Of a stretch of 44,386 nt of DNA, positions 18,058 to 25,935 are shown in pieces. A model generated the notes under the pieces. That model searched no databases. It was given only the letters and a program-made list of their open reading frames with translations, and had not been told where the DNA came from. The position numbers were made by a program, and so were the translations under genes. Each line of letters starts with the position of its first letter. Position 1 is the stretch's first letter. Origin of the DNA: Parafilimonas sp. Its GTDB lineage: Bacteria > Bacteroidota > Bacteroidia > Chitinophagales > Chitinophagaceae. The stretch is taken from contig JAFMEZ010000013.1 in NCBI GenBank assembly GCA_017856455.1, positions 1 to 44,386 on the forward strand. The letters run 5' to 3'.

Positions 18058-19455
18058 TTAATCAATTCTGTCATTTAATGGTGCTGTTGAAGTCTTTCTT
18101 TCCCGAGTAATTTTATTTTTATTTATTACCATCTCAATTAATATATGTTCCAGCTTATGGTGCACAGGAATGATTAAGGCTGCAATAGCTACAGAGATAA
18201 TTAACATCAAAATCGGAGAGTGATGTGTTATATTAGAAATAAATGGATGGAGAAGTAAATTAATAAATTCAAAAACTAATAAGAGACTTAATATACCTAA
18301 TGATTTAATAATAGAGTTATTCACAATAATACTATTTGATAAAAGAAGAAATAATAACAGAAGTGAAATAATGACTATTGTGATAATTCCATATTGCAAG
18401 TTTTTACTTCTTTCATTTTCAGCTTTAAGTTTTTCTTCTTCTATTTCTCTTTGTCTTACTGTTTCTTGAAGTTCAAGTGATTGTATTTGCTTTACCTTTT
18501 CTTGCCCAAAGAGACTGTCTTTTGCTATAACAATTTCACTTAAATATTTATAGGAACTATCAATACGATTTTTACTTTTATAATATTTGGCAAGAAATTC
18601 ACTTGCATTCAAAATGTATTGAGCGTAATGTTTTTTCTTAGCTACATTGAAAGATTTATTTGCATAATATAAGCTTGAGTCTTCAATTCCATTTGAGTAA
18701 TATATTTTTGCAATTCCCATAGTCGCCTCACAATAAGATACTGCTTCTTCATTTTCAGCAACATAAGGTAAACTCATTTTATAATTAGCAAGTGCAACTT
18801 CATTTTGATTTAATTTTAAATGAATATTACCTAAATTGTTTAGGGTGAGTCCAATGCCTTCTACATCATTCAGTTTTACTGATATGTCATAAGCAAGATG
18901 AGTATAATATCTGGCTGAGTCAAGTATATTTAATTTTTCAAAAACGTCACCTAAATTCGTATAAAGTACATTTAGTGATTCATCATCTTTTACTACTGAA
19001 GTAAGGTTATACATCTTTCTTAAGTATTGAAGATATTTTTCATTCTCCGACATTGATCCGTAAATAGTTGCTATTAAATTATTCAGGTTGAATAGCATGT
19101 TATTGAAACTGCTATTTTCTGTTTTTTGAATTGTGTTTAATGCTATATCAAGCGCCTTTGCATAATTTCCTTTTATTCTATTAGATTCTCCTAAAATATA
19201 GCCGCATAAAATTTCACCTTTTAAATAACTTGATTTTATTGCTAAGTTTCTTCCAATATTCGCGTATTTAATAGCGGTATCTACATTAATTGTTCTAAAC
19301 TCTAATGCCAAATAAGCCAATAGTGTTGATTTATTCGAATCAATTTTCTCTTTTTCAATTTCTAATTTAAGGCTATCAATTATAGTCGTTTGTGAAAAAA
19401 CATCTCTACTACAGATAAGTAAAAAAACTACTATCAAACTAATATAAATTCTCAT
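18058..19455 (-). CDS. Exported TPR-repeat membrane protein
   Basis: A 465-aa protein with a signal peptide (to VFSQ) and tandem tetratricopeptide repeats over about residues 35-320 (ALDIALNTIQK, YTNLGDVFEKLNILDSARYYTHLAYD, TLNNLGNIHLKLNQNEVALANYKMSL). A charged coiled coil (RQREIEEEKLKAENERS) is followed by three hydrophobic helices (about 355-375, 383-405, 412-432) and a short basic tail. In Bacteroidota this TPR-coil-TM layout usually precedes a histidine kinase or a LuxR/LytTR output domain. Here no such domain follows, and the C-terminus is membrane helices. It may be a sensor scaffold that lacks its own output; function unknown. Confidence 0.82.
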   Translation of the reverse strand: MRIYISLIVVFLLICSRDVFSQTTIIDSLKLEIEKEKIDSNKSTLLAYLALEFRTINVDTAIKYANIGRNLAIKSSYLKGEILCGYILGESNRIKGNYAKALDIALNTIQKTENSSFNNMLFNLNNLIATIYGSMSENEKYLQYLRKMYNLTSVVKDDESLNVLYTNLGDVFEKLNILDSARYYTHLAYDISVKLNDVEGIGLTLNNLGNIHLKLNQNEVALANYKMSLPYVAENEEAVSYCEATMGIAKIYYSNGIEDSSLYYANKSFNVAKKKHYAQYILNASEFLAKYYKSKNRIDSSYKYLSEIVIAKDSLFGQEKVKQIQSLELQETVRQREIEEEKLKAENERSKNLQYGIITIVIISLLLLFLLLSNSIIVNNSIIKSLGILSLLLVFEFINLLLHPFISNITHHSPILMLIISVAIAALIIPVHHKLEHILIEMVINKNKITRERKTSTAPLNDRID

Positions 19456-19538
19456 TTCTGTAATAAATATTTATTTCTAAACTTATGATTTTAATTGACA
19501 AAGATCTAATAAAAATGATATATTATTTATCAAAAAAT

Positions 19539-19565
19539 AAAGGGGCTATTACTTTTAGCCCCTTT
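19539..19565 (-). terminator. Intrinsic terminator of the sorbosone-dehydrogenase fusion gene
   Basis: A 10-bp perfect stem (arms 19539-19548 AAAGGGGCTA and 19556-19565 TAGCCCCTTT) with a 7-nt loop. On the minus strand the run ATTTTTTG follows the stem, 24 bp past the stop of the gene ending at 19589. Confidence 0.85.
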
Positions 19566-19588
19566 GTAAATAATTATAAATGATAAAG

Positions 19589-22345
19589 TTATTTTGGGAT
19601 CATTTCCATTTCGATCGGTTGTAACAAAGTTTGTCCGGGTTTTGCTTTTGGATTTCTGAATACAAAGAACAAAGTGTGTTTGCCTGTCGCTTCAGTAACA
19701 TCAGCAATAACCTTATTTTGACCACGTTGTGTAAAATTGATGAATGGAGTTTTCCCAATGAGATTTCCATCTGCTGCATCCAATCTGATCTCAATTTCCC
19801 CGCCTGCAGAAGATCCTCGCATATTGCCATTGACTCTAATTGCAATAGAATCAATACCTGTTAGATCAATGTTATTATATGCCAAATAAGAACCATCTCC
19901 GTCCATATTGAGTGATTTCGATGGTGTAATGAATTTATTAAAGCCTTTACTGAAGTCGGCCAATTCAGGATTCAAAGATGGGTGTCTAAGCATCACAATT
20001 TCTTCACCTACAAGTGGAGACATTGCTGCAGTTCCTTTGTCGCGGTAAGCAGCTCTGAAAACATATGTACCTTTTTCTTTTTGATCAGCAGCAGCTTTAA
20101 TTGTGTATTCACCTTTGATTGGAGCCGATTTAACAGTGCTCTTTTTTTCACCTGTAGTAAGTACATACTCAACAATCGCTCTAGCATCGGCTATACTTAA
20201 GTTCGGGTGTGCACTCATTGCATGATCGCCCCAAACACCTACACCACCTTTGATGACTTTTTGTGCCAACATTTCAACTGCACCTGGCTTTCCTTTATAT
20301 CGATTGGCGATTTCAAGATAACTCGGCCCAATTGATCTTTTATTTTCAACGTGACAACTTTTACAATCACTCTTATTCATTAGCAATTGCCCAGTATTGC
20401 TGAATGCACTCATGTCAGCCCCTCTTTGTGTGCTGGCAATATCAATCTGATCATATCCCAATGGCATGTAGTCTAGACTAACTGCAATTTGTGAAGGCTG
20501 GATTTTTCCATTAGCAATAGAACCATCTTCTTTGTCTTGCACTTTAACTTGGTAGTTAAGTTTAGTACCAGGGAAATAAAATGTTTTGTTTGCATTTGCA
20601 ATATCGAATGTGACTGCTGGCGGTTCGTTACCAACTTTTAATTCGAGCGTTTTGCTTGATTTAGCACCCTGTGCATCTGTTGCCGTAAGTGTTGCCTTAT
20701 AAGAACCAGGTTTTACCAATGTAATGGTTGGATTTTCTTCTTTCAATATTTTAGTTGCACCACCTCCAACGATTTTCCATTCATATTTCAGTGCATCACC
20801 ATCCAAGTCTTTTGTACCTTTTGATGAGAGTTGTGTTTTGAGTGGTGATGAACCACTGTTTTTTGTTGCAGACGCACTCACGATAGGTGAGCGGTTTCCA
20901 TCGTTGTATTCAATCTTTGTTAGATGTGCATTTTCATTTCCTTTGAACCATGCTGAACCATATTCCAATACATACAAATCTCCATCTGGACCAAATTGCA
21001 TATCAATAGCTGAGCTAAAATTCAAATCAGGTGCAAATCTTTCCATGCTTTTGAAATTTCCATTCTCATCCATTGTTACAGACATGATCCATCCACGCAT
21101 GAATTCAACAATTAACCATTTGCCTTCATAGTAAGAAGGAAAAGGACGAACAGCATTAGTAAAATCTGATCTTCTATATACAGGTCCGCCTGTTGCACTT
21201 CTACCTGCTGCACCCAACAATGGGAATTCATCCGACATATTATATGGATACCATATCATCGCAGGCTGTGCTGGTGGTAGATCTGTTAAACCAGTATTGT
21301 TGAGAGATTTGTTAACTGGATGCAATGGATCAAATGGCTTTCCATATGAACTATCCTGATGATGAAATTCAACATAAGGAATGTTATTTCCAATAAAATA
21401 AGGCCATCCAAAAAAGCCAGGACCTTTAGCCTGATTGAATTCATCATATCCACGTGGTCCACGTGCAGATTCTGTAGAAGCATCCGGACCAACTTCTCCC
21501 CAATATATAAATCCAGTTTTGCTGTCCCATGAAACTCTCCAAGGATTACGATGCCCCATGGTATAGATCTCCGGACGTGCTTTCGGTGTTCCTTTAGGGA
21601 AAAGATTTCCTTCAGGAATGGTGTAACTGCCATCTTTTTCAGGATGGATACGTAGAATTTTTCCGCGAAGATCATTGGTGTTACCAGGTGCGCGTTGATC
21701 ATCGTTGTTTTCAAAACCAGGACGATCATCCAAATTAGAGGTACCAGACCTTGGGTTTACAGTGTTGTTTCCCACTGTCAAAAACAAATTACCGCTTTTG
21801 TCAAATGCCATTCCACCACCTGTATGACAACATTCTTCTCTTTGTGTTGGGATCTCAAGCACTACTTTTTTTGAATCTATCTTCAACTCATCACCAATCA
21901 ATTCCCATCTTGTTAAAACATGTTTGGTTTCACTTGGGTCTGCGTAGTACATGTATATCCAATGATTCTCAGAAAAATTTGGATCAGCAATTACACCCAT
22001 CAATCCTTCCTCTGCCTCTCTAACCTGACCTTGTTTATTCTTGTATTTTGTATTTACTGATATAGTACTGATCAATTTTACTGCACCTGTTTTACCGTCT
22101 ACTACTTTTACTCCTCCTTTTCTTTCAACAACAAGAATTCTATTTCCTGGGAGAAACGCCATTTCCATAGGTTCATCAAACTTACCCGGTTCAGTAAGTA
22201 CAACTTTTTTGAATCGACTTGGGTCTGGAGCGGGTCCAGGATCTGAAACAATTTTATATGCAGATAATAAATTGATTACCAGTACAGTAATTATCAATGC
22301 AATTACTCTAGAAGGTAAATGATTGTTGCGCAATACTTTTTTCAT
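19589..22345 (-). CDS. Sorbosone dehydrogenase-PKD-cytochrome c-CBM fusion
   Basis: A 918-aa exported quinoprotein-type oxidase. After an N-terminal hydrophobic segment come a six-bladed PQQ/glucose-sorbosone dehydrogenase propeller (about residues 45-480: MEMAFLPGNRILVVERKGGVKVVDG, CCHTGGGMAFDKSGNLFLTVGNN, GHRNPWRVSWD), a PKD Ig-like domain (about 495-575), a second Ig-like stretch, a c-type cytochrome domain with haem motif CKSCH (C661, C664, H665) and candidate axial M710, and a C-terminal carbohydrate-binding, jelly-roll-like domain (about 780-918, GGEIEIRLDAADGNLIG). It probably oxidises a sugar while docked on polysaccharide and passes electrons through its own haem. PQQ-synthesis genes are not in the window. 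Confidence 0.88.
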   Translation of the reverse strand: MKKVLRNNHLPSRVIALIITVLVINLLSAYKIVSDPGPAPDPSRFKKVVLTEPGKFDEPMEMAFLPGNRILVVERKGGVKVVDGKTGAVKLISTISVNTKYKNKQGQVREAEEGLMGVIADPNFSENHWIYMYYADPSETKHVLTRWELIGDELKIDSKKVVLEIPTQREECCHTGGGMAFDKSGNLFLTVGNNTVNPRSGTSNLDDRPGFENNDDQRAPGNTNDLRGKILRIHPEKDGSYTIPEGNLFPKGTPKARPEIYTMGHRNPWRVSWDSKTGFIYWGEVGPDASTESARGPRGYDEFNQAKGPGFFGWPYFIGNNIPYVEFHHQDSSYGKPFDPLHPVNKSLNNTGLTDLPPAQPAMIWYPYNMSDEFPLLGAAGRSATGGPVYRRSDFTNAVRPFPSYYEGKWLIVEFMRGWIMSVTMDENGNFKSMERFAPDLNFSSAIDMQFGPDGDLYVLEYGSAWFKGNENAHLTKIEYNDGNRSPIVSASATKNSGSSPLKTQLSSKGTKDLDGDALKYEWKIVGGGATKILKEENPTITLVKPGSYKATLTATDAQGAKSSKTLELKVGNEPPAVTFDIANANKTFYFPGTKLNYQVKVQDKEDGSIANGKIQPSQIAVSLDYMPLGYDQIDIASTQRGADMSAFSNTGQLLMNKSDCKSCHVENKRSIGPSYLEIANRYKGKPGAVEMLAQKVIKGGVGVWGDHAMSAHPNLSIADARAIVEYVLTTGEKKSTVKSAPIKGEYTIKAAADQKEKGTYVFRAAYRDKGTAAMSPLVGEEIVMLRHPSLNPELADFSKGFNKFITPSKSLNMDGDGSYLAYNNIDLTGIDSIAIRVNGNMRGSSAGGEIEIRLDAADGNLIGKTPFINFTQRGQNKVIADVTEATGKHTLFFVFRNPKAKPGQTLLQPIEMEMIPK

Positions 22346-22432
22346 TTAGCAGAATAGTTTAGGTAAATATATTGATAGATTGGATGCTTTTGGCATCCAT
22401 TTCCTTTGAACTTTTTCTAAATTTCAGGTTGT

Positions 22433-23878
22433 TTACTTTTCCGCCATCACCAGCTTATAAAAGCTGATCATTCTGCTTAAATCTGTAATTCCAATGCGTT
22501 CATCTATACCATGAAATCCTTTTGCGTTTTGCATAGGGGTGAAGTTGAGAACCGCTTCACTGAATGGTCTATAATATCTTGAATCAGTTGCTCCAATCAT
22601 TAAGTAAGGTGACACCAGAACATTGGGAACAATTTTTTGTGTGATGGATGATAACATTTTAAAGCTTGGATGATCAGATGGTGTAGATGATGAAGCCTCC
22701 ATCAAAGAAATCGTTTGTTTTTTTACAGATACTCTTTCATCGTTGATTGCTTTTCTAACAAACTCAACAACATCGTCACTTGATTGTCCGGGTAATATTC
22801 TGCTGTTAAATGTTGCGTTTGCAATGGATGGAATTACATTGTCTTTTATTCCAGCTTTTACAATCGTTGGTACCAATGTTGTGTGCACCATTGCATTGGT
22901 TTGTTTATTCTCTTCTAAATTTTTAATGATCATTCCTTTGAAAAGCCACATGTTTGAGATAACCATTTTTTTGAAGAATGATTGTTCAGTAGCGGTTAAT
23001 TCAAGAAGTGATTGAAGGGGAGGAGTGATGATAGGGGGCATTTGTTTTTCACGGACTTTCAAAATTGCATTGTTCAATACATCAATAGCAGTTTCTTTTT
23101 CAGGTTGTGATGAATGGCCGCCTGGAATTGTTACACTGATGTCAACATTAACAAAACCCTTTTCACCAGTGGCAATTACGGCAACTGGACGATTTACATC
23201 TTTGAATTTTTCAGTATCGATCATGCCACCTTCGTCCAATACAAATGCAGGTTTGATATTGTTTTCTTTAAACCATTTTGAAACGATTCTTGCTCCTCTT
23301 GTTCCAGCAATTTCTTCGTCGTGTCCGAAGCATAAATAGAATGTTCTTTCAGGGATGAAATTATTTCTAAGCAATTGTTCAGTTGCTTCCATGATTGCAA
23401 TGGCAGATGATTTGTCATCCACTGCACCTCTGCCCCAAATGGTATCTTCTTTAATTGTACCGCTAAAAGAAGGGTAGGTCCACTTACTCTCTGCAATTGC
23501 CTCAACAGGCACTACATCCATATGTGCCATTAAAACATATGGCGCTTTAGTACTGTCTTTCCCTTTCCATTTGAACACATAGCTAAATTGATTGAATGAC
23601 TGTTTTTCCAATTTTGAATGCATCAATGGATAGGTTCTTTCCATGAACGATCTGAATTTCAAAAATTCTGACGTGTCGATAGGAAGTGTGTCGCCGTATG
23701 AAACTGTTTTAATTTGGATGGCTTCACTCAGATGCAATGCAGCCGAATCATCTTTTGGTATATCAATCGTTGAAATCTTACTTTGATTTTCAGATTTTAA
23801 TTTCATTGTGTTGAAGAGAATAACACTAACAAACGCAATTGCTGCAACAGCTACTACAAGTAAAATTTTTTTCATCAA
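22433..23878 (-). CDS. M20 family metallopeptidase (PM20D1/carboxypeptidase S-like)
   Basis: A 481-aa zinc aminoacylase/carboxypeptidase anchored by an N-terminal TM helix (ILLVVAVAAIAFVSVILF). Metal and catalytic residues: H119 and D121 in MAHMDVVPV, bridging D154 in GRGAVDDKSS, and the base pair E188/E189 in GHDEEIAGTRGA. The dimerisation domain follows (VSVTIPGGHSSQPE region), then the C-terminal GATDSRYYRPFS block. Length and order match PM20D1/CPS1-type proteins, which cleave or form N-acyl amino acids or hydrolyse dipeptides. It lies 87 bp upstream of the quinoprotein gene on the same strand. Confidence 0.9.
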   Translation of the reverse strand: MMKKILLVVAVAAIAFVSVILFNTMKLKSENQSKISTIDIPKDDSAALHLSEAIQIKTVSYGDTLPIDTSEFLKFRSFMERTYPLMHSKLEKQSFNQFSYVFKWKGKDSTKAPYVLMAHMDVVPVEAIAESKWTYPSFSGTIKEDTIWGRGAVDDKSSAIAIMEATEQLLRNNFIPERTFYLCFGHDEEIAGTRGARIVSKWFKENNIKPAFVLDEGGMIDTEKFKDVNRPVAVIATGEKGFVNVDISVTIPGGHSSQPEKETAIDVLNNAILKVREKQMPPIITPPLQSLLELTATEQSFFKKMVISNMWLFKGMIIKNLEENKQTNAMVHTTLVPTIVKAGIKDNVIPSIANATFNSRILPGQSSDDVVEFVRKAINDERVSVKKQTISLMEASSSTPSDHPSFKMLSSITQKIVPNVLVSPYLMIGATDSRYYRPFSEAVLNFTPMQNAKGFHGIDERIGITDLSRMISFYKLVMAEK

Positions 23879-24112
23879 TGGTTATTTAAAATTAGACAGG
23901 AAGTATTTTGGATATAAAGTATTGTAAGATAACATATTATGAAACTCAATGTCTGAACATCATGAAAAATTTCAGAAATGCTCTTTTCTCTTCATAGAAT
24001 TTATTTTTACTCCTATTAGATTAAAAATCAGTCTCTTGTATCCCAATTACCAATTTTGTTGAATTATAGGGTATCTTCTTTTGAACAATTTTCTTAAATT
24101 CATGTTGTGTAA

Positions 24113-24142
24113 TTGACAACGATTGATTATGCGCGTGCTTTG
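24113..24142 (+). promoter_or_regulatory. Candidate rhodopsin promoter
   Basis: TTGACA with TTG at 24113-24115, a 19-bp spacer, and GTGCTTTG at 24135-24142 (TTTG of the -7 element matched, TA replaced by GT). The spacing is right for the Bacteroidota sigma factor. It predicts a leader of about 70 nt before ATG 24219. Confidence 0.4.
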
Positions 24143-24159
24143 CAATCTTTTTAAGATTG
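24143..24159 (+). promoter_or_regulatory. 17-bp palindrome in the rhodopsin leader region
   Basis: CAATCTT / AAGATTG, a perfect 7-bp inverted repeat with a TTT centre. It joins the end of direct repeat 1 to the beginning of direct repeat 2, just past the predicted -7 element: an operator-like position. Confidence 0.45.
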
Positions 24160-24218
24160 ACAGCCTTAATGATTATGTGCGAGTTGTGAAATAGATTTTT
24201 TTCACCAAAACTCCATAT

Positions 24219-24941
24219 ATGATTCATTCACTTTTGCTAGATGCCACTACGGCAATCGCGAAGAACGACTACGTTTCGTTTACGTTTTTCGTAGGCACCA
24301 TGGCCATGATGGCCGCTTCTGTTTTCTTCTTTTTTGAACTCAACAACACCAGCAAAGAGTGGCGTACTTCCGTCCTGGTATCAGGATTGATTACGTTCAT
24401 CGCTGCCGTGCATTACTACTATATGCGCGGATACTATGCTGATACGCATGAGTCGCCAACCTTTTTCCGTTATGTAGACTGGTTGTTGACTGTTCCTTTG
24501 ATGTGCGTTGAGTTTTATTTGATCACCAAAAAATCTGGTGGTACTACAAGTTTGTTATGGAAAATGATCCTTGCTTCAGTTGTTATGCTAGTAACTGGAT
24601 ACATGGGTGAAGCAGGCTTGGCTGATGCTACTGTTTGGGGTACTGTCAGTGCTATTGCTTACTTCTACATTGTATATGAAGTATGGATGGGAAGTGTTAA
24701 GAAACTTGCTACCAATGCTGGTCCAGCTGTTGCTGCTGCAAATGCTGCACTCGGATGGTTTGTATTGGTTGGTTGGGCTATCTATCCATTGGGTTACCTT
24801 ATCGGAACTGCTGATGGTCAATGGTATGAAAGCTTCAAGAACATAGGCTTAGACATGAATATCATCTATAACATTGGTGATGCTGTAAACAAAATTGGAT
24901 TTGGACTTGTGATTTATTCATTGAGTCGCAAAGCAGCATAA
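24219..24941 (+). CDS. Light-driven proton-pumping rhodopsin (proteorhodopsin/xanthorhodopsin type)
   Basis: Seven-helix retinal protein of 240 aa. Helix C (RYVDWLLTVPLMCVEFYLI) gives R84, proton acceptor D87, T91 and donor E98: the DTE set of outward proton pumps. M95 is at the spectral-tuning site, where Met or Leu means green absorption and Gln blue. H65 matches the His that pairs with the acceptor in proteorhodopsins. Helix G (GDAVNKIGF) has counter-ion D221 and retinal lysine K225. Helix E reads VWGTVSAIAYFYIVYE: G141 aligns with Gly156 of xanthorhodopsin, which leaves room for a carotenoid antenna, whereas Trp or a bulky residue there blocks it. Early codons favour C/G endings (AAG AAC GAC TAC), unlike the neighbours, consistent with high expression. 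blh follows. Confidence 0.97.
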   Translation: MIHSLLLDATTAIAKNDYVSFTFFVGTMAMMAASVFFFFELNNTSKEWRTSVLVSGLITFIAAVHYYYMRGYYADTHESPTFFRYVDWLLTVPLMCVEFYLITKKSGGTTSLLWKMILASVVMLVTGYMGEAGLADATVWGTVSAIAYFYIVYEVWMGSVKKLATNAGPAVAAANAALGWFVLVGWAIYPLGYLIGTADGQWYESFKNIGLDMNIIYNIGDAVNKIGFGLVIYSLSRKAA

Positions 24942-24959
24942 TCAGTTATTATATTGTGT

Positions 24960-24967
24960 TAATTTTG
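24960..24967 (+). promoter_or_regulatory. TAnnTTTG element between rhodopsin and blh
   Basis: TAATTTTG is an exact -7 match, 41 nt before the blh ATG. A start of transcription near 24972 would place the terminator hairpin at the 5' end of the blh mRNA. No TTG is visible at the -33 spacing. Confidence 0.3.
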
Positions 24968-24976
24968 GTTAATGGC

Positions 24977-25005
24977 GGGGCGAAGCAATTCGCCCCATTT
25001 TTTTT
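24977..25005 (+). terminator. Strong intrinsic terminator between rhodopsin and blh
   Basis: An 8-bp GC-rich stem (GGGGCGAA 24977-24984; TTCGCCCC 24989-24996) with a GNRA-type GCAA loop, then A and eight T (24998-25005). It ends 3 nt before the blh ATG and therefore occupies the ribosome-binding region of blh. Confidence 0.9.
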
Positions 25006-25008
25006 GAT

Positions 25009-25935
25009 ATGCAATTAAGATTGAGAATTATTTTATTGTTCATTGGAGCACTCCTTACGGTCTTAAGTAATTTTCTGATCGTATCTGATGCCAATCAGTT
25101 CAAATTGCTGTTGTTCAGTATGGTTTTATTGGGTGTGCCACATGGTGCACTTGATTTGTATATTGAAGGGAAAGATATTCATTCCAAATACCAAAAGAGC
25201 AATCAGTTTTTATTGAAGTATCTCTTGAATATTTTTCTTTACGCTTCACTTTGGTATCTATCACCCATCATTGCGTTGATTATTTTTATTTTTATAACTG
25301 CTTATCATTTTGGGGAAATTGACTGGATGGGGAAATCAGATACCTGGACTCAAAAGTTTGTATACAGCTTATTGGGGATGTGTTGGATTCTCTATTTTCT
25401 TTCTATAAACATATCCAGCGCACTGAAAATATTTCTCTATGTAGGTCAATCAAATGTTACAGATCAACAATGGCTGCATATAGCTTCTCTAGTTTCTCCT
25501 ATTGCATTGATCTTAATTATTGCTACTTATATAGTTTTATTGCTGAAGCGAAAATATTTCTTTTATCAGTCGAATCATTTTTATTTCTCTGTTATCCAAT
25601 TGATCATACTGCTTGTCATTTGTCACTTTAGTACACTTTGGGTAGGTTTTGGTTTCTATTTTGGTTTATGGCATTCTATTTTATCATTCGATAAAATTCG
25701 CAGCAGTTTCTCAATGCCAGATACATTAAAGAGTTGGGGGCACCTACTTAAGCAAGCCATGCCATTTTCTATCATGGCATGGATCGGCATGTTATTTATA
25801 ATGTTTATGTTCTACAGCAGTAAAAATTCCACCAGCTTAGTAACACTTTTATTCATCACACTTTCTGTGCTAACCTTACCTCATTTACAGGTTTTCACAA
25901 AACTGAAATTGAGAAGTTCCGAATCGAGTAATTAA
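25009..25935 (+). CDS. blh: Brp/Blh family beta-carotene 15,15'-dioxygenase
   Basis: Integral membrane enzyme of 308 aa that cleaves beta-carotene into two retinal molecules for the adjacent rhodopsin. The four conserved His motifs thought to bind iron are complete: H45 in GVPHGALD, H100 in AYHFGEID, H222 in FGLWHS and H292 in LPHLQ. About eight or nine hydrophobic helices. ATG 25009 is the only reasonable start: the next in-frame Met is near residue 38, inside the conserved region. Expression must come through or past the terminator just upstream, giving less Blh than opsin. The 3' end abuts the convergent DoxX gene. Confidence 0.95.
   Translation: MQLRLRIILLFIGALLTVLSNFLIVSDANQFKLLLFSMVLLGVPHGALDLYIEGKDIHSKYQKSNQFLLKYLLNIFLYASLWYLSPIIALIIFIFITAYHFGEIDWMGKSDTWTQKFVYSLLGMCWILYFLSINISSALKIFLYVGQSNVTDQQWLHIASLVSPIALILIIATYIVLLLKRKYFFYQSNHFYFSVIQLIILLVICHFSTLWVGFGFYFGLWHSILSFDKIRSSFSMPDTLKSWGHLLKQAMPFSIMAWIGMLFIMFMFYSSKNSTSLVTLLFITLSVLTLPHLQVFTKLKLRSSESSN

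Larger units (their letters stand above)
24112..24192 (+). repeat. Imperfect direct repeat pair (about 36 bp each) upstream of the rhodopsin
   Basis: Copy 1 at 24112-24146 and copy 2 at 24156-24192, starts 44 bp apart. Both begin ATTGACA, continue after 5 or 7 nt with TGATTATG, and the next 15 nt agree at 10 positions. Copy 2 ends 27 nt before the rhodopsin ATG. They look like tandem promoters or regulator sites. Confidence 0.6.
23879..24218. other. 340-bp intergenic region upstream of the rhodopsin gene
   Basis: No convincing gene is seen. The left half (23879-24110) is AT-rich with no clear structure. The right part (24112-24192) holds two imperfect direct repeats and a palindrome, listed separately. 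A 68-codon minus-strand frame (24021-24227) crosses into the rhodopsin start and has no recognisable domain. Confidence 0.6.

Noticed and set aside
22381-22399. 7-bp hairpin TGGATGC / GCATCCA between the M20 and quinoprotein genes
   Set aside because: Both genes are on the minus strand, but the T-rich side follows the stem on the plus strand; not a convincing terminator for either.
24021-24227. 68-codon minus-strand frame upstream of the rhodopsin
   Set aside because: No recognisable domain, it crosses the rhodopsin start and covers the repeat/promoter region; more likely non-coding.
24219-24941. Sodium or chloride pump rhodopsin
   Set aside because: The helix C motif is D-T-E (D87, T91, E98), not NDQ or NTQ/TSA types.
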